Source: Cudoniella acicularis
Lineage: Eukaryota > Ascomycota > Leotiomycetes > Helotiales > Helotiaceae
Direction: 5' to 3'
NCBI GenBank assembly: GCA_013054445.1
Contig: JAAMPI010000087.1
Span: forward strand, 1 to 64,000
DNA length: 64,000 bases
Shown: positions 23,015 to 36,298 of the stretch, in pieces
Layout of the letters: each line of letters starts with the position of its first letter
Numbering within the stretch: position 1 is the stretch's first letter
Made by a program: the position numbers and the translations under genes
Notes under the pieces: model-generated
What the model saw: only the letters and a program-made list of their open reading frames with translations
The model's database searches: none
Told to the model about the DNA's origin: nothing

Positions 23015-24916
23015 CTACTGCCGCGCCTCCAGCCTCACGTTGAAGTCGTACTGCATGGAAAACCACTGCGTCCTAGTCGTCCACAGCTTCTGTGGATCCG
23101 CCAGCTTCATGTCAAATTTGTGAATAAACTGCGCAATAAACTTGTGCACTTCCACGAGCGCAAGATTCTGTCCCACGCAAACGCGGCTGCCCATACCGAA
23201 CTGTACAACATCCCTTATTAGCCGAGATCACGTGTGGATGAAAAGGGAGAGACGGATAAGGAGGGTACCGGGCGTCGCTTACGGTAGTCAGCAATCTCGA
23301 CATCTCTTTCACGGCCTCCTCTTCCTTCTCGTTTGAAAATTGCCATCGGGACGGCCGGAACTCATTGGCGTCTGGGCCGAAGATCTCCTTGCACCGGTTC
23401 ATCGAGCGCGGGCTGATGCCGACCTCGGCCGACGACGGGATCTGGTAGGGGCCGATGACCACCCCGCCCTCGGCCGGATGGCGGGGCAGCTGGTACTGTA
23501 TGGAAGGGTGAAGTCTCATGCTCTCTTTGATCACAGCGGCCAGGTATGGCAAAGCAGAAGCCTCCTTGAAACTGATTTCGGTCTGCTTCTCCTTGTGCCC
23601 GAGGTCCTTGTATGCCTGGTCCACCTCGGCTTGGAGACGAGGCATGATTTCAGGGTGCAGGATGAGATCTCCCAGAACCGCCAGAATGCCGATGGAAGTT
23701 GTGTCTGCGCCGGCTCCCAGGATGTTGACCCCTTCGATCATGGCGTCGCCGACCTCAGTCGGCCGGCCCTGAATGCCCTTCATCTCGATGAAGTGCTGGA
23801 GCATGTCGCGGCGTCGTGTTCCTAATCCGTACTTCATCCGGTCTCTCACGCGCTGTTCGAGCCATTTCAGAAAGCCCTGAAACGCGTTCAATTTTGCGTT
23901 GCCAAATCTCTCTACGAGGAATTTGGTGACGGAGTTATTGAGCCAGAACATTTGCAATGGAACGTTTCCCATATTAGCCATCATGTAGAAGCTAGTACCA
24001 GAGTAAGTCAGTAGTTACGAAAGTGCTCTACAGGGGTGCAAACAGGGCCAGAAATATTCACCTAACTCACCCAATATGAATCGAAGAGATGATATCGTCG
24101 ACATCCTCTTCCTGCTCCACAAACCCGATCTCTCCACCGAGCGACAATTGCCCAACCACATCGAACGTAAAGTAAGGAATCCACTCGCCAAAGTCAATGG
24201 CCTGTCCGGAATCGGCGAAGCCACGGAACTTAGCCCAGGTCTTGTCAGCGACTTCTTGGATGTATGGTTCCATGGCGAGGATCGAGGTCATGGAATATGC
24301 TGCCGAGACGCGGCTTCGGAGCGCGCGATGGATCATGACATCTTGGCTTGCGAAGAAACTGAAGATGTATTTTTATTAGCGAACTTCCTCCTTTATAAGC
24401 AAGAGATCACCTGCGGTAGGGCATGGATATATAACAAATGGCATACCTTCGTTGCATGTCGGGGATAAACCAGGTGCGGTACCACTTGCTCTGGGGATGT
24501 CTCAGTGTTAACATTCGCTGTCGATAGAGAACGAACGAGGAGTGGAATGTCTCCCTTACCTTCTTCGCTGTTGTTCCGTGGCCGTAGATTGCACCGAGTG
24601 CCTTGGCATCCACAAAGCTCACTTCGTTCGGCGCAATGCGAACAACTGGGCCATACTCCTCGTGCAACTCGAGGACATCATTATGCCACGTGCTGCGAAA
24701 GTATCGCACGTTTTTCCAGATGCCGCTGAAGCGAGCCAGGAACGGACCAGGAATCTTGTGGGGAGGGTGGAGCGATAGGTAGTAGATGATTTGAGCGAGA
24801 TAGAGCAGAGCTAGGCCGGTAAATAATACATGTATGTTGCTCTTCACAAAGAGGATCGGTGCAGTGAAAAGTCCTGGACGATCAAGGTCAATGAGAAATG
24901 TACCTAGAATGGCCAT
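23015..24916 (-). CDS. Cytochrome P450 monooxygenase (527 aa), pisatin-demethylase-like
   Basis: Five exons on the minus strand: 24916-24560, 24490-24447, 24358-24071, 23991-23283 and 23200-23015. All junctions are GT-AG and in phase. An N-terminal membr­ane anchor (HVLFTGLALLYLAQIIYYLS) is followed by the hinge HPPHKIPGPFLARFSG. Further marks are the oxygen-binding I-helix AGADTTS, the K-helix ESMR (ExxR), EFRPSRW and the haem loop FGMGSRVCVGQN with Cys474. The overall text (IRYFRSTWHNDVLELHEEYG-like, VVRIAPNEVSF) resembles fungal class-II P450s of the pisatin-demethylase group, which O-demethylate methoxyphenols. That would suit methoxyphenol catabolism, but the substrate is inferred. It is divergent from the dehydrogenase fusion across a 540-bp shared promoter. 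No defect is visible. Confidence 0.92.
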
Positions 24917-25458
24917 CTTGTTGCTAGAAAAGCAGAATATGCCTTAGGAATGTGGGAAATGGAAAGGGTCTAATAACACTGGGAAGTGGGGATGGAAGAA
25001 CTGCTCTGCTAGATAAGTCACTGATCAACATCGGTGCAGCTTGAATCTGGCAGTTTATCACTAACCCAAAAGAGAATAGGTATCGTGAAGAGAAGGCGGG
25101 GTCTCCGCACTCGAAACGACACTAACGTCTTCGTTAGGCCGCGGCGGTAGCGTCAAGTTTGGATTTTAGTCGCTTCGTGTCAGTTCTATGGGGGGAGGGA
25201 CTTTGTGGGCAAATCCCGACCATGCCCCGGTGGGGTTGAGGGGTCGGAGATCACCAAGACGTCGAGCTGATAATCAAGAATGCCAGTTGAGAGATGGTGG
25301 CCCGCCGACCCCAGTGTATGTGTGAGAGACCCGTATTGAAGCAATTACAAGTCGGGCTAACGCTTAGCCAGGCAAATCGTCGTTTCTCGCATTTCTCAAT
25401 CGAAACATACTTCTTTCTAAACAGACTTACACTATCTGCTGGCACAGACAAAGGCAAT
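24917..25458. other. Bidirectional promoter, P450 and dehydrogenase fusion
   Basis: 542 bp between divergent start codons. It contains motif copy B. No other feature was recognised apart from a CCCCGGTGGGG palindrome at 25225-25235 directly adjoining the motif. Confidence 0.6.
25203..25226 (+). promoter_or_regulatory. Cluster motif, copy B (shared divergent promoter)
   Basis: Core GCAAATCCCGACCATGCC, preceded by TTGTGG. It lies about 290 bp from the P450 start and 255 bp from the dehydrogenase start. Copies A and C match at 19/24 and 20/24, counted by eye. Binding by either cluster regulator is inferred. Confidence 0.6.
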
Positions 25459-28409
25459 ATGGAGATTAACATGACTCAACAAGTCATCTCTTTCACATCT
25501 TTTGGAAATATCATCAATGGGAAACTCCAAAGCTCTGCAGTTCCAGCGAGAGGCCTGGATCCGTCGACCGGCGAGGCATTGTGGGAGGTTCCCGTTGCAC
25601 GAAAAGAGGATCTGGATGAGGCGGTATCCGCAGCAAACAAAGCATTTCCAGAATGGGCCGCAACACTATGGAAACAGCGACAGAACTCACTCTCCAAACT
25701 GCGAGAGGCCCTGCTAACCCACCAAGAAGAAATGGCTGCCCTGCTCATGAAGGAAGCTGGCAAGCCCGTAAATATGTTCCGTTACGAACTTGCGAAACGA
25801 ATCATCTAACTGATGGCAGAGAGTATTTGCAAACCTAGAGGTTGAGCACGCGGCTAACTTCATGGCATTCTATGGTGAGTAGCGGTTGACGAAGTATGGA
25901 CGTGAACGTGTGCTGATCAAGTGCCAGCAAAAGCAGAACTGCCGGTAGAGATAGTCGTCCAGGACGACACTGAGCTGCGTATCACAGAGCGAATCACGCC
26001 CATCGGTGTAGTTGGCGCCATCTGTCCCTGGAACTTCCCCTTGGTTCTAGCCGTAGGAAAGATTGGTGCAGCACTGGTGACCGGAAACTGCGTGATCGCG
26101 AAACCATCACCATACACCCCATACAGCGTCCTGAAGCTCGCGGAGATAGCCATGGGGATTCTCCCACCGGGGGTATTCCAGGCTATCAATGGAGACGAGA
26201 CGCTGGGCCCGCTCTTGGTCGAACACCCTGGCATAGGCAAAATCAGCTTTACGGGATCGACGGCTACGGGGAAGCGGATCATGGAGTCTGCGAGCAGGAC
26301 TTTGAAGAATATCACGCTTGAATTGGGCGGGAACAACGCGACGATCGTGTGCCCCGATATTGACATTGCAAGTGTGGCGCCGCAGATTGCACTCGGGGCC
26401 TTTTTCAACTCAGGGCAGGTATGCGTTGCGAGCAAAAGGATCTATGTTCATCAAGATATATATTCCGAGTTCCTGGAGACGATGACGGCGGTGGTTAAAT
26501 CTTGGAAAGTTGGACCCGTCGCGGAGCAGGATGTTATGTTGGGGCCTGTGCAGAACCAGAGGCAGTACGAAATTGTGCGCGACTTCTACGAGGATTGCCG
26601 CCACAAGGGGTATATATTTGCAACCGGGAAAGAGGGAGCAATCACAGGAACGGGGTATCTGCTTCAGCCAGCTATCATTGACAACCCCCCAGATGCGTCC
26701 AGGGTTGTCATGGAGGAACCATTTGGTATGAAGAGAACTATGTACTGAGAGAGAAACTAACGTCATTGCATAGGGCCAATCGTCTCCATTCTGTCTTGGA
26801 CAACAGAGGAGGAAGTTATTACTCGTGTCAATGATACGCTGTCAGGCTTGGGTGGCTCTGTTTGGTCGGGAGATCCAGAGCGTGCTCTTAGTATTGCACA
26901 TCATATTGAAGCTGGCACAATTTAGATAAACAGTTTTGAGAAGCCACTTCCACAAGGCTACTTCTCGGGCCACAAGGAAAGCGGGGTTGGCGGGGAGTGG
27001 GGTGTTCGAGGAATGCACTCCTACTGCAAAGTGCAAGTTATCTATCACTACAAAGCCGACGTCGCGAAGATTGCTACCCATAACGGAAAGACCCATACTA
27101 CAAGTAACGACAAAGATACATTTCCAGTGGCAAGAACTACAGCGAGCCAGGTTAATCAGGCTACTTCCGAGAAGCCCGGCGTCTTGAAAACAATTCCTTC
27201 GGCCGCTATACCTGTGGATATTGAGGCAGGGACCCAATACGCAGCAGTGACGAAGGTAAAATCTTGCCGTCCCCTCCCCCCCGCCAATATTAATAGTTGA
27301 AAACCAACTGACAGCTTAACAGCATCACCACGACGGATTCCACTTCGAGGTTCTCGCCGTGCCACTACCATCACTCGGCCCTTCCGACGTTCTCGTCCGT
27401 CTCTCAGCCTCAGGGGTTTGCGGAACAGACATCGCATTAGCAGCAGGCAAGATCTCCCCCTATCGCACGACCCTCGGCCACGAAGGCGTGGGCCGCGTCG
27501 TGAAGCTCGGGTCTGCGCTCACGCCCGAGCAAGTTCCTCTTGGATTGCGCGTAGGCGTCGGGTGGATCCGCGACGTGTGCGGCCATTGTGCCATGTGTAT
27601 GACGGAAGGCGGCGAAGAGAGATGTCTGAAGCAGCTCCATTCTGGGCGGGCGGTTGATGGCACGTTTGCACAGTACACCGTTGTACCGTATCGGTATCTC
27701 ATGCCAATTCCTGAGTTGCTGAGGGACGAGGAGGTCGCTCCTATTCTTTGCGGTGGCGTGACGGTTTATAAGGCGCTGAAGATTTCGGGGGTGACGCCGG
27801 GGCGGTGGATTCTTATTTCTGGGGCAGGAGGTGGGGTTGGTGCGCTTGGTATCCAATATGCTAAAGCTATGGGTTTCCGTGTTGTGGCTAGCGACATTGG
27901 AAGTGAGAAGAGAAAATTTTGTACAGGTTTGGGTGCAGAGGTCTATGTGGACTGCACACAAGAGAGCTTGAAGGAAGCAATTGACAAAGTCACAGATAGC
28001 AGCGGAGTGAGCGCTGCCATTGTCGTAGCAGGCTCAGTGCAGGCATACCAAGCAAGTCTCGAGACCCTGGGCCCTTTCGGAACGCTCATTTGTGTCGGAA
28101 TACCTCCCCCTGCCGATCTTATTCAATTCCATCCATTGCAATTCATCGATATGGGAATCAGGATTATAGGATCGATTGTTGGCACGAGAGTGGATGTACT
28201 CGAGGCGTTGAGCTTTGTTAGCAAGGGAGCGGTAGTACCTGTGGTCCAGATGCAGAAGTTGAAGGACCTAGATGAGATTTGTCATAAAATCAAAACTGGA
28301 GAGGTAAGATACGCACCTCGCTCAGAAAATCACACACAGATTTAACTTATACATCAATATGCAGGCGTTCGGCAAATTTGTTGTTGATCTAAAGGAAGTG
28401 GAAATATAG
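25459..28409 (+). CDS. Aldehyde dehydrogenase - zinc alcohol dehydrogenase fusion, interrupted by one in-frame TAG
   Basis: Exons 25459-25767, 25820-25874, 25928-26725, 26774-27255, 27323-28303 and 28365-28409, 890 codons in total. Residues 1-475 are a NAD(P)-aldehyde dehydrogenase: CPWNFPL, FTGSTATGK, general base Glu253 in LELGGN and nucleophile Cys287 in NSGQVCVASKR, ending KPLPQGYFSGHKESGVGGEW. Codon 438 (26923-26925) is TAG where the family has a conserved Trp (GT-W-INSFEKP); the frame stays intact after it. A linker of about 70 residues (Thr/Ser/Ala-rich) leads in frame into a medium-chain zinc alcohol dehydrogenase: ASGVCGTDIALAAG, LGHEGVG, the structural zinc set CGHCAMC...C, and GAGGGVGALGIQYAKAMG. 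The dehydrogenase half has no Met of its own before its conserved core, which argues for a true fusion. Pathway: alcohol to aldehyde to acid. If TAG is a real stop, only a 437-residue truncated ALDH is made. Confidence 0.85.
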
Positions 28410-29512
28410 ACACAATTTAGGTAAAGTTAGCTATAAAAACACCTAGTTCTCACGGTATATTAGTCACCAATACCAAGCAAACTAGCGTTAGAACTCCCAG
28501 ATTCACCCTAAAAAAGCCCTTTGTCCACTGTGAGGCGCGAATCAGTATTAGGATTTTATTTATTGCTTAATGAGAAGGATTAACACAAGATGTCAACAAA
28601 TGCAGTTGAGCTATTGAGCTGATTTACAAGCGGGCCTTGTTTATTTCGAGGTTTGGCAAACTCGCTAGAGCCCCTTTTTCGCGGAAGCGGACATAGCCAT
28701 GTGATGAGATCCTATCGAGAGCGCCGGGATCTACCTTGCAGAGAGGGAAAAAGAAGCGGTTTCTTCGAGTAATTCAACTAAACCTCTGGTCTAAGCAAGT
28801 ACCTACTTTTCTATGTGCCTCCGGCCTTTGCAGTCTCGGATACGCTTAGGCTCCTAACAGCATTGCTCATGTGCAGAAACAAGGGGTATTACCTCTAGGC
28901 GGCAGGAGGTGGGGTGAACTGGGGAAATCGATGAATACGCAGTGGTAGGTCCAGAAAAACAAGAGTCTAGGGCCCGAGGTCAGAATTCCCACTCCAATAA
29001 CAGCTACTCGCCATAATGGAGCAACCTCACCGAAGTTGTTGGGTGACGAAGTTTTCCTACCCAGCAAGGGGCCCCGCACCCCGCAGATCTGCCATGGGCG
29101 CCCCTATCCGACATTGTGTTGGGCTTCCCGTCGTGGTGGGGAAGTCCCGACCACGCCACGACCACGCCCCGACCCAACTGCAATAGGCTCCTTTTGTTCA
29201 ATACAAGATGTTAGGTCGCATGTGTCATGTGTATACCCCGCATGTCTCCAGGGTGGTCTAACCGGGTACCCGACATCGTTTCCAATGGTCCAGGTCTCCA
29301 AGCTCGATACAACAAGCCAGTGAAAAAGGCGTTGGTGGAGTTACCGTCTCGTTCATCGACCTATATGATATATGTCCCATCGCCTCGTTGTTCCGGACGA
29401 TGATATCAATTAGCATTCCGTTCTTCGTGCCTAATGCCTTTAAACATTTTTTTAGCCTCTACAACAATCCATTACTACAGTCTCACAAGCCTTTGATTCA
29501 ATTGCCGCTCTC
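28410..29512. other. Intergenic region, promoter of the vanillyl-alcohol oxidase gene
   Basis: About 1.1 kb with motif copy C at 29134-29157. GC-rich blocks occur at 29050-29180. No exon was found. Confidence 0.5.
29134..29157 (+). promoter_or_regulatory. Cluster motif, copy C
   Basis: Core GGAAGTCCCGACCACGCC, about 355 bp upstream of the oxidase start codon. It matches copy B at 20 of 24 positions. Confidence 0.6.
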
Positions 29513-31565
<2,053 letters not shown>

Positions 31566-31658
31566 TCATGTTTTTTCTTTTTTTTTTGTAGCTGCTACAA
31601 TGAAAATTTTCTGTCAATAATCCGAGATCCTGTTGTTAGCTCAACTCCGTTTGGGTTT

Positions 31659-31681
31659 GGCGCAGGTCGGCTTTTCCCCAC
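31659..31681 (-). promoter_or_regulatory. Cluster motif, degenerate inverted copy D
   Basis: On the minus strand it reads GTGGGGAAAAGCCGACC then TGCGCC, sharing GTGGGGAA and CCGACC with copy C. It lies about 165 bp upstream of the hydrolase pseudogene start. Confidence 0.35.
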
Positions 31682-31844
31682 TTCAAACCCCACATGAAAT
31701 CAGAGGCAGGCTCCTTGTGATATAGAGTGAAACCTTGTAAGAAAGATGGAACATTCATGGTAAAAGCGCTTGTGAGATACATATAAGTTCTATCTCGCGC
31801 CGCATTCTTCTACCCGATCACATCAAATTGGCAAGTGACCAAAG

Positions 31845-32919
31845 ATGGCTTCTGAACCCGCATACACAGTTGGGACCCACGCCTACAAGGTTAAGAATGG
31901 ACTATCATTGACTCTCGACGTCTAGACTCCATCAGATTTTAGGAAGGAGACTGGCACTTCCCTCATCCATTTTCACGGCAGCTTTCTGGTAAGAACATTT
32001 CCATATCCGGTGGATATAGTCACCAACAAAGGATGCTCAACTAACATCGAAAAAAACGTCATCGGCGAAAAAACCACGTCCCGACCGATGTGGCTAATCA
32101 ACGCATGCAGGCGCCGCAACTAGGCATACATCGCTCCATCGTACCGCCTGCTCCCAGAGGCCAAAGGCCTTGATATCCTCAACGATGCCGTAGATGCCAG
32201 CCTGTGGGTTAGCAAGCACATCATAGACCGCATCGTTCTCGCCGGTTCAAGCGCAGGAGCCTTGCTAGCCGTTGCTAGCCGTTGCTACAGCCGCTCACTC
32301 TCGCGCTCTACCAGCCCTGTGCGTCCTCTCTATCTATGGAATGCTTGAACCTACCACAAGACGGTACACTGTGCCAGGGAGCCCTTTGATGGGCCCACCG
32401 ATAGAAAACACACAACCCATCATGCAGGAGATCGAAGAAGCTTCCCAGACAACGCGGGTGATTGATGGCTACGCCTTCCCGGGAGATCCGGGGACAGATA
32501 CGAGGTTCGCGTGGATCAACTTCATGCACCAAGAGGCGGCAATTCTTGACATTCTCACGCGGACTCCGGGTTTGGCAAAGATGATCCGAGAGGAGGGGCC
32601 AGAGACTATTCCAAAGGAGCAGAGAGTCCTGTTCCCCGCTATGTTTGATGTTAGTAGTCGGTGGCCGCCAATTGCTCTCATCCATGACGATGCAGATGCC
32701 ATGGTGGGAATTGATCAGAGTGAAGGTGTGGCTAAGAAACTTGAATCAGCGGGGGTAACAATTCTTTTTGAAAGAGTCGCTGGGAAGCATCATGGGTTCA
32801 ACGTCAGGGAAATTTCTGGGGATGTCGACCTCGATGTTCAAGGCGGTGATGATCAGGGGTTTTATGATGGATTGAGACGCATTCTTGAGTTTTTGGATCG
32901 TGCTGCTTTCCAAGCTTAG
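31845..32919 (+). pseudogene. Alpha/beta hydrolase (esterase-like), multiply broken
   Basis: Exon 1 starts at ATG 31845 (MASEPAYTVGTHAYKVKNGL). It meets a TAG at 31923-31925 inside LTLDV-x-TPSDF, then continues to IHFHGSFL and a GTAAGA donor at 31989. The second exon should begin near 32058 (VIGEKTTSRPMWLINACRRR), but no AG acceptor is visible there. A second TAG at 32121-32123 stands in RRN-x-AYIAPSYRLLPE, a probable Trp position. The nucleophile region AGSSAGALLA is followed by a tandem 10-bp duplication (32264-32283) that shifts the frame. The rest continues to a stop at 32917-32919 with IALIHDDADAMVG (Asp) and GKHHGFNVRE (His). The intact ancestor would be a serine hydrolase of about 310-330 aa, perhaps releasing esterified phenolics for the cluster. 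Confidence 0.85.
32264..32283 (+). repeat. 10-bp tandem duplication inside the hydrolase pseudogene
   Basis: GCTAGCCGTT is present twice back to back (32264-32273 and 32274-32283). Removing one copy restores the reading frame from the nucleophile region into the downstream half, so the duplication is the frameshift event. Confidence 0.85.
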
Positions 32920-33027
32920 TCTTGACAGGTCTCCTGATCTTTCTTAATGGAATGGGTATCTTAAAACTTAACTTATTCACGCTTGTTTATTTTTTATCAA
33001 ATGCCAACTTGGTACAACAAAAGACTC

Positions 33028-33526
33028 TCAGAGAGAGCTCTGGCAGGTTCTTCTTTGCCATAATGTGAAGTGAATACCGATGAGCTCCTCTCGAACCTGC
33101 TCTTCGCCATAAGTCCTGACTCCCAGGGTTATTAGACCATGACCTTGACTAGATCTGCTCTCTTTATCAGCATTTACAAGTTCCTTGACATCTCTCTTTT
33201 TCCATGAAGTAGATATACACAAAATCTCATCCACTTCTCGAACATACTCAAGGTCTTTCAAACCGCTCAAGCCCTATATTGAACCTCCTTCTTCAGGCGC
33301 CGCGTATCAAGTTTGTGCATTAATTAATCCTAAGTCTATCGGCATTCGTTTTGGCTAGGAAAGGGAGTATGAATTTGGAAGAACTACAGCAACAGGGAGC
33401 AGTCAGATTTATGTTCGAACACGAAGCTTGCGAAAGATGTGGCACGCACCTGGGTTCCAACACTTTCCAAAAGCCGGTCGTTAATCGCAGAGAACCTGAG
33501 AAATAGTCAGCGAACAATGGATTCAT
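33028..33526 (-). CDS. Hypothetical small gene, structure uncertain
   Basis: Two exon-like pieces on the minus strand. The first starts at ATG 33526 (MNPLFADYFSGSLRLTTGFW) with a possible GTGCGT donor near 33449. The second begins after a TAG acceptor at about 33276 (GLSGLKDLEYVREVDEILC) and ends at 33028. I could not join them in phase directly, so an intermediate exon or decay is possible. No family recognised. Confidence 0.3.
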
Positions 33527-33707
33527 CGGCTCGTGTGCAGACTGACTTTTCCCACCCAAAGGGTATTCAGGTATGAGCTCGTCCTAGCTTCACCCACTGG
33601 GGCTACTAGTCACCAGCACTGCGCAGAAGTGCGAGCTCGACGCTGGTGCCCCTACTCACTTTCCGCGATGCCGCTTCCAGCTTTCAGGTCCCCACATACA
33701 TGGCGTT

Positions 33708-34067
33708 TCAGCCGTCAACAGGGTGTGCGGCAGCACCTGGGACTGGTGGAACTGGTGTGTGTTGATAAATCAACACTCCACTTTCCCGCGAGCGTGCTTC
33801 GCCGAGTTCTGTTAATCTGCCGACTCCCTGGGAGAGATCCTCAAGGGTGTCAGTAAGGGCTGGGAGGCGCTCACCAACTTTCGAGTCGATGCCCCGAAGG
33901 ACATCATGAATTTCCTCGAGGATCTCTTTCGTCTCCTCGGATTGAGGAGGCGGGGTAGCGGGTTGGGATGGGTACCATCCCTGGTGAATTGCAAACATTT
34001 TGAGCAATTCGATGCAGACTGGGGCCACGAAAGCACCGACCCAAGCTGCAACGAGAGCTGCTGTCAT
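33708..34067 (-). CDS. Hypothetical 119-aa protein with N-terminal hydrophobic segment
   Basis: Single frame from ATG 34067: MTAALVAAWVGAFVAPVCIE is hydrophobic. It is followed by HQGWYPSQPATPPPQ and an amphipathic acidic region (EETKEILEEIHDVLRGIDSK) that could be a short coiled coil. Overlapping open frames in other phases exist but are less protein-like. The family is unknown. It may be a short membrane-anchored protein or a remnant of a larger gene. Confidence 0.45.
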   Translation of the reverse strand: MTAALVAAWVGAFVAPVCIELLKMFAIHQGWYPSQPATPPPQSEETKEILEEIHDVLRGIDSKVGERLPALTDTLEDLSQGVGRLTELGEARSRESGVLIYQHTPVPPVPGAAAHPVDG

Positions 34068-34337
34068 CTTGACCTCCGTTGTAACGCAGATTCCTAGCTT
34101 GATGAAAATGCGTATAAGTACAGAAAGTTATCGTGCGTGCAATGAAACTTTCGAAAGAGGTGGAGAGAGAAGAGAGGGGAGAGAAAAGTCGATCATGCAC
34201 TTAAGTGTCGAGGTCACTAGCGCCCCTTCTAATCGGGAAGTCGCGAACCTTAGCAAATTTGACAAGTGCCAAGGAAGGTTGACAAGAATCAGCAATGAAA
34301 AGATGCTATGATGCATCATCCTTAGGGAATCGTTTTA
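34068..34337. other. Intergenic region
   Basis: About 270 bp. Nothing was recognised beyond likely flanking regulatory DNA. Confidence 0.4.
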
Positions 34338-35555
34338 CTAGCTATATTTACTTGACAAGGATTTAGAAATGCGAGCAAAGCCCCATCCCAAGCTCTCCTC
34401 TGCATGCTCAAGACACCATTTATGCGGGTCACTGCAAACCAATTTCCAAATAAACCCATCTGTTCTGCGAGTAATGGGCTTGCGTTCACGCCTTGACAAG
34501 AGATTGTATACGTTCCTAGAAGTAAAGTCTTCAAGCGATATCGCAGTCTGGTTCTCGAAGCTCGAGCGAATACTGCCCAAGGAGTGCGACTGATAAGTAA
34601 CTCCTTGAGGCAGCGATTTGCCGAGATGGCTTCGCCATTTTGGATCTGCTGGATGCAAGCCGGCGCCAAGATTAATCCACCTTGTAAGACAGCCCGCGAC
34701 ACCTCTTTCCCCAAGATCCACAACATCCATAACGAAATCCATTGGACATTTCAAGCACTGCGCAGTCGAGGTACAGCACTGACCTTGTTCTTCGAGAAGA
34801 TCAAGTCGACTTTTCACCAGGGTCGGTAGATTGTCCCCCGCCCGACCCAGAGCCCATATATGATAACAGAGATGATGGAAGAGGCGCTTAGTAACGAGTT
34901 CATCGCGCCTGTCGTGTGGGAGCAGTACCCACTGTTGGGATCGCATGAGAAGCTCGTTGGAGACAATCTGGGTGTCAACAGATAGAAGTACAATGTTCCC
35001 ATAGAGATCGCTCTCTATAACCTCGGTGCTCTGAAAAGCCTCCAAAGGAAACCCATGGCTAGGCCCAAGATAATGTCGATTCATTACCAATTGGATATGG
35101 GGAAACCTTAGCAGTAATCCTGACTGCGAACAATGCTTAAAAGCAGGTTCTTCCTCCAGGCAACGAGTGAGGGTTTTTGGAGTGGTTCGGGGCCACTGGA
35201 CTGCACTGCTGGCATGTAGCTGAATGCAGCGATAGCAGACAAAGTACTGAGGAAGATCCTTTGACAAGTCAGAGAGGAAGGAAGTACGCATTCCTGGATT
35301 TTGAAGGCTCAAGCAGTGCCAGATATTAGGACCAAGGATTTGGCTCATAGCTCGGTTGCAAAGAGAGAGACATGCAGCGGATTGTGTCGAAAGCATGCTT
35401 GCTATCAAAATAATCAATTCGGGTGGGAGATCAGAGAGTTTCAGCGTGTTCGTGTTCGTTTTGGCTCTCGTGTCTGGAAAGCCCATGAGGTCCTCCTGTT
35501 GGCGATGGCTTTTCGTCATCCGTTCCAAGGAACGCCAAAGCCGCCGCCATTCCAT
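34338..35555 (-). CDS. F-box protein (405 aa)
   Basis: Single exon from ATG 35555 (MEWRRLWRSLERMTKSHRQQ). Residues ~38-75 form an F-box: TLKLSDLPPELIILIASML then AACLSLCNRAMSQILG. This recruits substrates to SCF ubiquitin ligases. The remainder is a Cys- and Trp-containing fungal region (FVCYRCIQLH, CLKCPMDFVMDVVDLG, LVCSDPHKWCLEHAE) with paired Cys that may bind metal; it is typical of uncharacterised fungal F-box proteins. The frame continues upstream to 35729 without an ATG, so the start is taken at 35555. The substrate is unknown. Confidence 0.8.
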   Translation of the reverse strand: MEWRRLWRSLERMTKSHRQQEDLMGFPDTRAKTNTNTLKLSDLPPELIILIASMLSTQSAACLSLCNRAMSQILGPNIWHCLSLQNPGMRTSFLSDLSKDLPQYFVCYRCIQLHASSAVQWPRTTPKTLTRCLEEEPAFKHCSQSGLLLRFPHIQLVMNRHYLGPSHGFPLEAFQSTEVIESDLYGNIVLLSVDTQIVSNELLMRSQQWVLLPHDRRDELVTKRLFHHLCYHIWALGRAGDNLPTLVKSRLDLLEEQGQCCTSTAQCLKCPMDFVMDVVDLGERGVAGCLTRWINLGAGLHPADPKWRSHLGKSLPQGVTYQSHSLGSIRSSFENQTAISLEDFTSRNVYNLLSRRERKPITRRTDGFIWKLVCSDPHKWCLEHAEESLGWGFARISKSLSSKYS

Positions 35556-36298
35556 CGTAGGGTAGGGAGTATCTGCCGCCGAGGGAGAAGGGTATGAGGA
35601 GACGCAGCGTCGAGGACGGTGGGTGTTGTCGGGTTGGAGGTGATAACGATGGTAAAGGTGAAGGTGATGTTGAATGCAAGGAGTTGCTTGGCCACGAATT
35701 AACCTTATAAGCGAGGTATATCCGTACAACTAGTTTAAAACCCTATTTTGCCGCGGCTTAATTTTACAAATATTAGAACGCGAACTTGTATTAGTCGTCT
35801 CAAAAAAGATTCTCTTTCGAAACCCGGGGCAGAAAGTGTCTAAAAATCTGTAATTGGCTACTTGATTCAGCGATACCTCTCCCTGTCCGCGCCTACAGCA
35901 CGCCTGTAGGGGTGATTATTAAGGGCTCATCGCCTAGAACGCCAACTCACTTATTTTTCTTCTCCACAACAAACACATCATCGTCCCCTGGAGAGAGCCT
36001 CACCCGATCATATTATGAGATTCTTTGCATTGTTCATGTAAGTTTTGGTGCACCACAATAGCAATCGCGATCGCGATCAAAATCAAGTGGCGCTAGATTG
36101 CAGTTTTCGTGGCGCATCTCATGCAAGGAGTTAAGATTTCAATCAACCCCTCACCTCCAACTCCCATGTGCTTTCTCTGCCACTTTACTTCACTCCCCGA
36201 ATCTTGAGTTGCACCCTCTCTCCTGGCTCCAGCACCGAATTTACACAGGATACGAACACGCAACTAATACCGTACGCTCGGGAAACACGATTTTCCCC
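35556..36298. other. Divergent promoter region
   Basis: About 740 bp between the F-box gene (-) and the ankyrin gene (+). No further gene was seen. Confidence 0.45.

Noticed and set aside
26923..26925. TAG read as a programmed recoding codon (Sec/Pyl-like)
   Set aside because: Sec uses TGA, Pyl is not known in fungi, and the context is not a known readthrough signal; mutation, editing or sequencing error is simpler.
32075..32095. ACGTCCCGACCGATG resembles the cluster motif
   Set aside because: It lies inside the hydrolase exon and matches only the CCCGACC core; likely coincidental.
33904..34200. Alternative minus-strand frames over the 119-codon gene
   Set aside because: Less protein-like composition and no ATG with better context; shadows of the chosen frame.
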